Below, in pieces: positions 59,669-64,000 of a DNA stretch of 64,000 nucleotides (position 1 is its first letter; each line of letters begins with the position of its first letter). Source of the DNA: Paraburkholderia sp. (GTDB taxonomy: Bacteria > Pseudomonadota > Gammaproteobacteria > Burkholderiales > Burkholderiaceae); the NCBI RefSeq assembly GCF_004298475.1, contig NZ_SCRP01000003.1, forward strand, positions 62,001-126,000, read 5' to 3'. Below the pieces are notes generated by a model that did no database searches, was not told where the DNA came from, and worked only from the letters and a program-made list of their open reading frames with translations. A program made the translations under genes and the position numbers.

Positions 59669-61372
59669 ATGGGCACCCTCACCGAAGCCGAGGCTCGTCA
59701 CACCGACTCGCAGCCGCAACCGGCCGATGCGCCGTTTTCGACGCTCGCCACGCGGCGCCACCAGATGTTCCCCGAACTGACCGGCGAAGAAATCGACCGT
59801 CTGCGCCGCTTTGGCGAAGTGCGTCGCTGGGCGCCGGGCGAGTTGCTGTTCCACACGGGCGAGACCGGCCCCGGCATGTTCGTGCTGCTCTGCGGTGCCG
59901 TGAAGGTGTATCAGCGCGACGGGCTCGGACGCGAGATGCATGTCGTCGAGCAGCATCAGGGTTCGTTTCTCGCCGAGGTCGGTCAGCTTTCGGGCGGGCG
60001 CGCGCTCGTCGACGGTGTGGCGCTCGAACCCGTCGAAGCACTGCTGATTCCGCCGGAGCGCCTGCGCGCGGCGATCATCGCCGAAGCCGAACTCGGCGAG
60101 CGGATCGTGCGTGCGTTGATCCTGCGCCGCGTCGCGCTCATCGAAAAGGGCGCGGGCGGCCCGATTCTCGTCGGCAAGCACAACGACCCGTCGCTGCTCG
60201 CGCTCCAGGGCTTTCTCTCGCGCAACGGTCACCCGTACAAGCTGCTCGATGAAAGCGACGAGAGCACGCTGCGCGTCATCGAACAGTACGCGGCGCGTAG
60301 CGACGACCTGCCGCTCGTAATTTGCCCCGACGGCACAGTGCTGCGCCATCCCTCGCCGCCCGAACTCGCGACATGCCTCGGCTTGTTGCCCGAACTCGAC
60401 GGCAACCGCGTCTACGATGTGGCGATCGTCGGCGCCGGTCCCGCAGGGCTCGCAACGGCTGTCTATGCGGCATCCGAAGGGCTCTCGGTCATCGTGCTCG
60501 ATGCGCGCGCACCTGGCGGCCAGGCGGGCGCGAGTTCACGCATCGAAAACTATCTCGGCTTTCCCACCGGTATTTCGGGCCAGGCGCTGGCCGGGCGCGC
60601 GTTCGTGCAGGCGCAGAAATTCGGCGCGCACATGGCGATTCCCGTGAAAGTTCGCGCGCTGCATTGCGACGAACAACCGAAGCGGCTCGAAACGTGCAAC
60701 GGCGATGTGCGTGCGCATACCGTGGTGATTGCGAGCGGCGCGGTGTACCGGCGGCCCGGCATCGAAGGACTCGATCGCTTCGAAGGGCGCGGCGTCTATT
60801 ACTGGGCGTCGCCGGTCGAGGCAAAGCTCTGCAAGCACGAGAACATCGTGCTCGTGGGCGGCGGCAATTCGGCGGGGCAGGCCATCGTCTATCTCTCCAC
60901 GCACGCGCAACACATCGACGTGCTGATCCGCAAACCCGGTTTCGAATCGACAATGTCGCGCTACCTCATCGACCGCATCGCGTCGCTGCCGAACGTGGAC
61001 GTGCATCCGGGCAGCGAGATTGGCGCACTCTACGAGGACGATGGCGGGCTCGCTTCGATTCGCCTGAAATCGCCGTGCGCGGACGGCATCGATCATTTCG
61101 ACGCGCGCCATCTGTTCCTGTTCACCGGCGCGGACCCGAACACCGAATGGCTGCATAACTGCGGCGTGACGCTCGATGCGCACGGCTTCGTCGTGACCGG
61201 CGACAGCGATGCGTCATGCAGTCTGGCGACTTCGGTGGAAGGCGTGTATGCGATTGGAGATGCGCGCGCAGGATCGACGAAGCGCGTCGCGGCGGCGGTG
61301 GGCGAAGGTGCGGCAGTGGTCGCGCAGATCCATCAACTGCTTGCCGCTCTGCCCGTGCGTACGACGGCGTAG
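59669..61372 (+). CDS. Cyclic-nucleotide-domain, thioredoxin-like and thioredoxin-reductase-like fusion
   Basis: 567 aa. An N-terminal CRP-like cyclic nucleotide-binding domain (about 20-155: RWAPGELLFHTGETGPGMFVLLCGAVKVYQRDG), a glutaredoxin-like segment without CxxC (PILVGKHNDPSLLALQGFLSRNGHPYKLLDE, about 170-205), then a thioredoxin-reductase FAD/NAD module (VAIVGAGPAGLATAVYAASEG; VLVGGGNSAGQAIVYLS; VYAIGDARAGSTKRVAAAVGEG). The redox CATC of true reductases is replaced by ASPVEA near residue 378. Start ATG 59669 (GGAG upstream); an earlier ATG at 59582 is open. Confidence 0.9.
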   Translation: MGTLTEAEARHTDSQPQPADAPFSTLATRRHQMFPELTGEEIDRLRRFGEVRRWAPGELLFHTGETGPGMFVLLCGAVKVYQRDGLGREMHVVEQHQGSFLAEVGQLSGGRALVDGVALEPVEALLIPPERLRAAIIAEAELGERIVRALILRRVALIEKGAGGPILVGKHNDPSLLALQGFLSRNGHPYKLLDESDESTLRVIEQYAARSDDLPLVICPDGTVLRHPSPPELATCLGLLPELDGNRVYDVAIVGAGPAGLATAVYAASEGLSVIVLDARAPGGQAGASSRIENYLGFPTGISGQALAGRAFVQAQKFGAHMAIPVKVRALHCDEQPKRLETCNGDVRAHTVVIASGAVYRRPGIEGLDRFEGRGVYYWASPVEAKLCKHENIVLVGGGNSAGQAIVYLSTHAQHIDVLIRKPGFESTMSRYLIDRIASLPNVDVHPGSEIGALYEDDGGLASIRLKSPCADGIDHFDARHLFLFTGADPNTEWLHNCGVTLDAHGFVVTGDSDASCSLATSVEGVYAIGDARAGSTKRVAAAVGEGAAVVAQIHQLLAALPVRTTA

Positions 61373-61518
61373 TTCAACGCCGGCAACGCCATTAACGGCA
61401 GGTTGCGCGACGCGAATTGAACAGGCTTTTATTTCGGAACGCGAATGCTAGATCCGCGACGATTGAGTGGGAGATGAAAACGCGGACGGCGGCGCATTGC
61501 GCGCCGCCCGCATCGCGC

Positions 61519-61794
61519 TTAACGTTCCAGTTTGACGCGCAGTTCGCGCGCGGCTTCCAGCAGGCCCTGGTAGCCCGAGCGCGCATGCTCGGGCAAATCC
61601 GGATCGCCCACGAGCGCGCCGAGCGTTTCCACCAGGCTATAGACGAGCCCTCTGGCTGCGCCTGCCGCGATCTTGCCGGACTTCACGCCCTCGTCGACGT
61701 GGTTGAACGCCGCGCTCAGATGTTCCAGATCGGGTTGTGCCGGTTCGCCGCCTGGCGTTTGAGCGTCTTGCTTGTGCATGTCGTCGCTCGTCAT
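61519..61794 (-). CDS. Small hypothetical protein
   Basis: 91 aa, acidic: MTSDDMHKQDAQTPGGEPAQ then helices HLSAAFNHVDEGVKSGKIAAGAARGLVYSLVETLGALV and GYQGLLEAARELRVKL. AGGAGAA lies about 12 bases before ATG 61794. No recognised family; all-helical, soluble. Confidence 0.7.
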   Translation of the reverse strand: MTSDDMHKQDAQTPGGEPAQPDLEHLSAAFNHVDEGVKSGKIAAGAARGLVYSLVETLGALVGDPDLPEHARSGYQGLLEAARELRVKLER

Positions 61795-61890
61795 GATGAA
61801 CGGTTTCTCCTGAATGACACGAAATCGAATGAATCTCGTGTGTCTGTTATATACCGATCGCACGTCGCCGTCCACGGGCCGTACATTCGG

Positions 61891-61914
61891 CTCCCGAATC
61901 TCCTCACCTTTGTA
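61891..61914 (+). repeat. Dispersed repeat, copy A
   Basis: CTCCCGAATC TCCTCACCTT TG pattern. Consensus of four copies: CTCCCGAAAA then 1-2 variable bases then CTCACCTTTG. Confidence 0.8.
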
Positions 61915-62069
61915 GCATCCGCGAAACCACGATGCGCATGAGCGCTTGTCCGCCGCTTGCTCGTGTGCAACGAATCCCCCTTAAAAACAAGGCTCCAGTA
62001 CACATTTCGGCACCCTGCCTGCGCCTTCTCAAGCCAAAACCGGCGCCTTGCGCAGCGCTCCGCCTTCGA

Positions 62070-62093
62070 CTCCCGCAAACACTCACCTTTGTC
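62070..62093 (+). repeat. Dispersed repeat, copy B
   Basis: CTCCCGCAAA then CA then CTCACCTTTG. Confidence 0.8.
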
Positions 62094-62258
62094 TTGTTGA
62101 CGCCTTCGCTGCCGGTGCACCGCTTGCGTGCCGCACACGGCCATAAACGAAGCCGATCGCACTTTATCCCTTGTTTCAAGGCACTTTTTGCGCATGCCGT
62201 GCGTAGCCGAACGCCTGCTGCGCACGCAGCGGTGCAATTTTCTCGCACGGCCCGCTCA

Positions 62259-62282
62259 CTCCCGAAAAGACTCACCTTTACC
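62259..62282 (+). repeat. Dispersed repeat, copy C
   Basis: CTCCCGAAAA then GA then CTCACCTTTA; closest to the consensus. Confidence 0.8.
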
Positions 62283-62310
62283 ATCGCGGGCCGTTTTGAT
62301 GCGTCCTGGC

Positions 62311-62350
62311 GTGCCTTGAAGCGCCTTGACGTGCCTTGAGGCGCCTTGAC
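62311..62350 (+). repeat. 10-bp tandem repeat GYGCCTTGAN, four copies
   Basis: GTGCCTTGAA, GCGCCTTGAC, GTGCCTTGAG, GCGCCTTGAC in a row, suggesting a 20-bp duplicated pair. Confidence 0.9.
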
Positions 62351-62419
62351 GTACGGGCACGGCATCTCCAGACTGTTCAGGCCATGCTCCCGAACACGCA
62401 TTCGCCCGCCCGACACGTC

Positions 62420-63220
62420 ATGAGTTCAATCACGCCTTTCGTCCCCGACCGTTTTCGCAATGCCGCCCCGCACTATCTGATCGGCCGCCCCGCGTACTCG
62501 CCCGCGCTGATTCGACGTGTCGCGCAAATCGTCGGGCTCGACGGCACGCAGCGCCTGCTCGATCTCGGCTGCGGCCCCGGCCAGCTTTCGCTCGCGTTTG
62601 CAAGCTGGGTCGCGAAAGCCATCGCGATAGACCCGGAACCGGCAATGCTCGACGTCGCGTCGCAACTTGGCGCGGGCATCGCGCCGAACATCGAATACCG
62701 GCAAGGCAGTTCGTACGATCTCGACGCGAGTGCCGGCCCGATCGATCTCGCCGTGATCGGCCGTGCATTCCACTGGATGGACCGCGCCGATACGCTCGCG
62801 CGTCTCGACACACTGCTCACGCCACGCGGCGCGCTCGCGCTCTTCAACACCGCGCATCTCGACGATCCGTTGCGCCCGTGGGCCGCACAGTATCGCGGGC
62901 TGCTCGATCAGTACGCGAACCTCGATCCCGCACGCAAGCTGCGTCATTCGTCCGACTGGGAAAGCCATCTCGACGTGCTGGCACGCTCGGCGTTTCCGGT
63001 GCTCGAACGCGTCTCGATCGTCGAATACCGGCGCGTCAGTGCCGAGCAACTGAAAGCGCGGCCGCTTTCCATGTCGAGCCTTTCGCGCGAGCGGCTGGGC
63101 GAGAAGCTCGACGCGCTGCTCGAGGAAATCGACGCGCTCGTCGCCGGGCACGCCGCCGACGGCTGGCTCGTCGAGCGCATCGAATCGACGGCGATCATCG
63201 CCACGCGCGCACTCGCCTGA
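62420..63220 (+). CDS. Class I SAM-dependent methyltransferase
   Basis: 266 aa. Motif I is LLDLGCGPGQLS (47-58), an acidic residue after strand 2 (AIAIDPEPAML), and the post-I region AVIGRAFHWMDR. Belongs to the methyltransferase type 11/25 group of unknown substrate. ATG 62420 (MSSITPFVPDRFRNAAPHYLIGRPAYS) matches the family start; the ribosome site is weak. Confidence 0.9.
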   Translation: MSSITPFVPDRFRNAAPHYLIGRPAYSPALIRRVAQIVGLDGTQRLLDLGCGPGQLSLAFASWVAKAIAIDPEPAMLDVASQLGAGIAPNIEYRQGSSYDLDASAGPIDLAVIGRAFHWMDRADTLARLDTLLTPRGALALFNTAHLDDPLRPWAAQYRGLLDQYANLDPARKLRHSSDWESHLDVLARSAFPVLERVSIVEYRRVSAEQLKARPLSMSSLSRERLGEKLDALLEEIDALVAGHAADGWLVERIESTAIIATRALA

Positions 63221-63272
63221 ATACGGCTGCGCGTTGCGGTATCGTACGAACGTGCCATCAACGGAAAACATC

Positions 63273-63584
63273 ATGAGCTATGCCACGAATGCGCCCGCGC
63301 GCAACGAAATCGACGCGTTGACGGGCCCTGCCGTGCTCGAATTCGGCACCGACTGGTGCAGTCATTGCCAGGGCGCGCAGCCGCTGATCGGCGCCGCGTT
63401 CGCACAGCACCCCGAAGTGCGGCATCTCAAGGTCGAAGATGGCCCCGGTCGCGCGCTCGGCCGGTCGTTTCGCGTGAAGCTGTGGCCCACGCTGATCTTC
63501 CTGCGCGATGGCGTGGAAGTCGCGCGCGTGGTGCGACCGACGCGGCAGCCCGACGTCGACGAAGCATTCGCCGCACTCGGCTGA
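63273..63584 (+). CDS. Thioredoxin-family protein
   Basis: 103 aa. Thioredoxin fold with active site WCSHC (Cys29, Cys32) and the cis-Pro region VKLWPTLIFLRDG. Differs from housekeeping thioredoxin (WCGPC), so it has another redox potential or partner. Cytosolic. ACGGAA precedes ATG 63273, 52 bases after the methyltransferase. Confidence 0.9.
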   Translation: MSYATNAPARNEIDALTGPAVLEFGTDWCSHCQGAQPLIGAAFAQHPEVRHLKVEDGPGRALGRSFRVKLWPTLIFLRDGVEVARVVRPTRQPDVDEAFAALG

Positions 63585-63600
63585 CGCACGCCGGGCGCAG

Positions 63601-63624
63601 CTCCCGAAAATCCTCACCGTTGCA
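63601..63624 (+). repeat. Dispersed repeat, copy D
   Basis: CTCCCGAAAA then TC then CTCACCGTTG, after the thioredoxin gene; 1.3 kb from the other three copies. Confidence 0.75.
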
Positions 63625-63709
63625 CGACATGCACGACATGCATCGCATGCACGCGTTTTCGCACGCACGCGGCGACGGGCAGCGCGATCCCTTGTATCAG
63701 GAGTAAGTC

Positions 63710-64000
63710 TTGGCTACCCGGAATCCAGACATCACGGTTGTCGGCGCAGGCGCGATTGGCGGACTCATTGCAGCGCGGCTCGCGCACGCCGGCGTTCCCG
63801 TCAACGTGCTCGCGCGCGGCGCGCAACTCGATGCCATCCGCCGCAACGGGCTGACAATCGCCGAAGGCGACACGCGCTACACGGCGCACGTCAACGCCAC
63901 TGCAGACGCCGCAGCGCTTGGCCCGCAAGATCTGCTCTTCATCTGCCTGAAGGGTCAGGCGCTCGTGCAGGCGGCGGCATCGCTCGCGCCGCTCGTCGGT
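63710..64000 (+). CDS. Ketopantoate reductase-type 2-dehydropantoate 2-reductase, 3' end outside window
   Basis: 97 residues visible. Rossmann start ITVVGAGAIGGLIAARLAHAG, then LARGAQLDAIRRNGLTI and LGPQDLLFICLKGQALVQAA, as in the PanE/ApbA family, which reduces ketopantoate in pantothenate synthesis or acts on other keto acids. Unusual TTG start at 63710, supported by AGGAG 6 bases upstream. The gene runs off the right edge. Several PanE paralogues exist in Burkholderiales, so the exact substrate is open. Confidence 0.88.
   Translation, partial: MATRNPDITVVGAGAIGGLIAARLAHAGVPVNVLARGAQLDAIRRNGLTIAEGDTRYTAHVNATADAAALGPQDLLFICLKGQALVQAAASLAPLVG

Larger units (their letters stand above)
61795..62419. 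other. Repeat-bearing intergenic region
   Basis: About 625 bases with three copies of a short dispersed repeat, a 10-bp tandem repeat and no credible gene. Minus-strand frames here translate the repeats (KVSLFGSERAV, KVSVCGSRRRSA). Confidence 0.6.

Noticed and set aside
61904..62416. 170-residue minus-strand frame
   Set aside because: It only translates the dispersed repeats; no ribosome site and odd Cys/Arg-rich composition.

Overview
The window is high-GC DNA from a Burkholderiales bacterium, most likely the Paraburkholderia/Caballeronia/Trinickia part of the Burkholderiaceae. The clues are a Burkholderia-type trimeric porin, an H-NS protein with the YRNPKTGETWSGRGRAP tail, the MetE/MetR pair, a non-phosphorylating L-fucose pathway and many LysR/AraC regulators. 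It reads as ordinary chromosome. I see no prophage, CRISPR array, intact insertion sequence or conjugation genes. Genus and replicon cannot be fixed from sequence alone.

Layout. 1-4.6 kb: a class A penicillin-binding protein (cut by the left edge), a porin and a flavin reductase. 4.8-7.6 kb: the anaerobic ribonucleotide reductase operon, in which the glycyl-radical tail of NrdD is a separate 64-residue ORF, followed by the NrdG activase. 7.7-11.1 kb: metE and metR, divergent over a perfect palindrome. 11.1-11.8 kb: an intergenic stretch with DnaA-box-like repeats, a 10-bp tandem repeat and a very small gene behind duplicated operator-like palindromes. 12-17.7 kb: a sugar epimerase, a thioesterase and a four-gene L-fucose oxidation operon. 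18-21 kb: a conserved protein and a Pat-type protein acetyltransferase.

21.4-28.2 kb is a complete System I cytochrome c maturation operon (ccmDEFGHIABC order), with genes overlapping by ATGA/GTGA. A good FNR/ANR-type site lies upstream, and beyond it is a broken fragment of a NapC/NirT tetrahaem cytochrome. This suggests the block once served a periplasmic nitrate reductase or similar respiratory locus. 28.9-35.6 kb: release factor 3, an H-NS protein, a LuxR regulator, small exported proteins and a GntP permease. 35.9-41.1 kb: a phosphoesterase with a small partner, bluB under a cobalamin riboswitch, an EamA exporter, an AraC regulator and tRNA-Val(GAC). 41.3-49.4 kb: a SYLF lipoprotein, a TAXI-type binding protein, and an EmrAB-OprM-type tripartite efflux operon with marR at its 3' end and a lysR beyond its promoter.

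49.7-54.9 kb is a compact chemosensory-like cluster: CheY, a receiver-CheX fusion, a second CheX-like protein, a minimal methyl-accepting-type protein and a membrane HPt kinase. It has no CheW, CheR or CheB. Both CheX-type proteins end in the same GELELF tail. 55-64 kb: an AraC/LysE pair, a possible small RNA with a strong terminator, a DedA-rhodanese fusion, a cyclic-nucleotide-domain/thioredoxin-reductase-like fusion lacking redox cysteines, a stretch of dispersed short repeats, a methyltransferase, a thioredoxin and the start of a ketopantoate-reductase-type gene.

The strongest items for follow-up are the split class III ribonucleotide reductase, the CheX/HPt cluster with its shared tail, the ccm block next to a NapC relic, and the families of short repeats.
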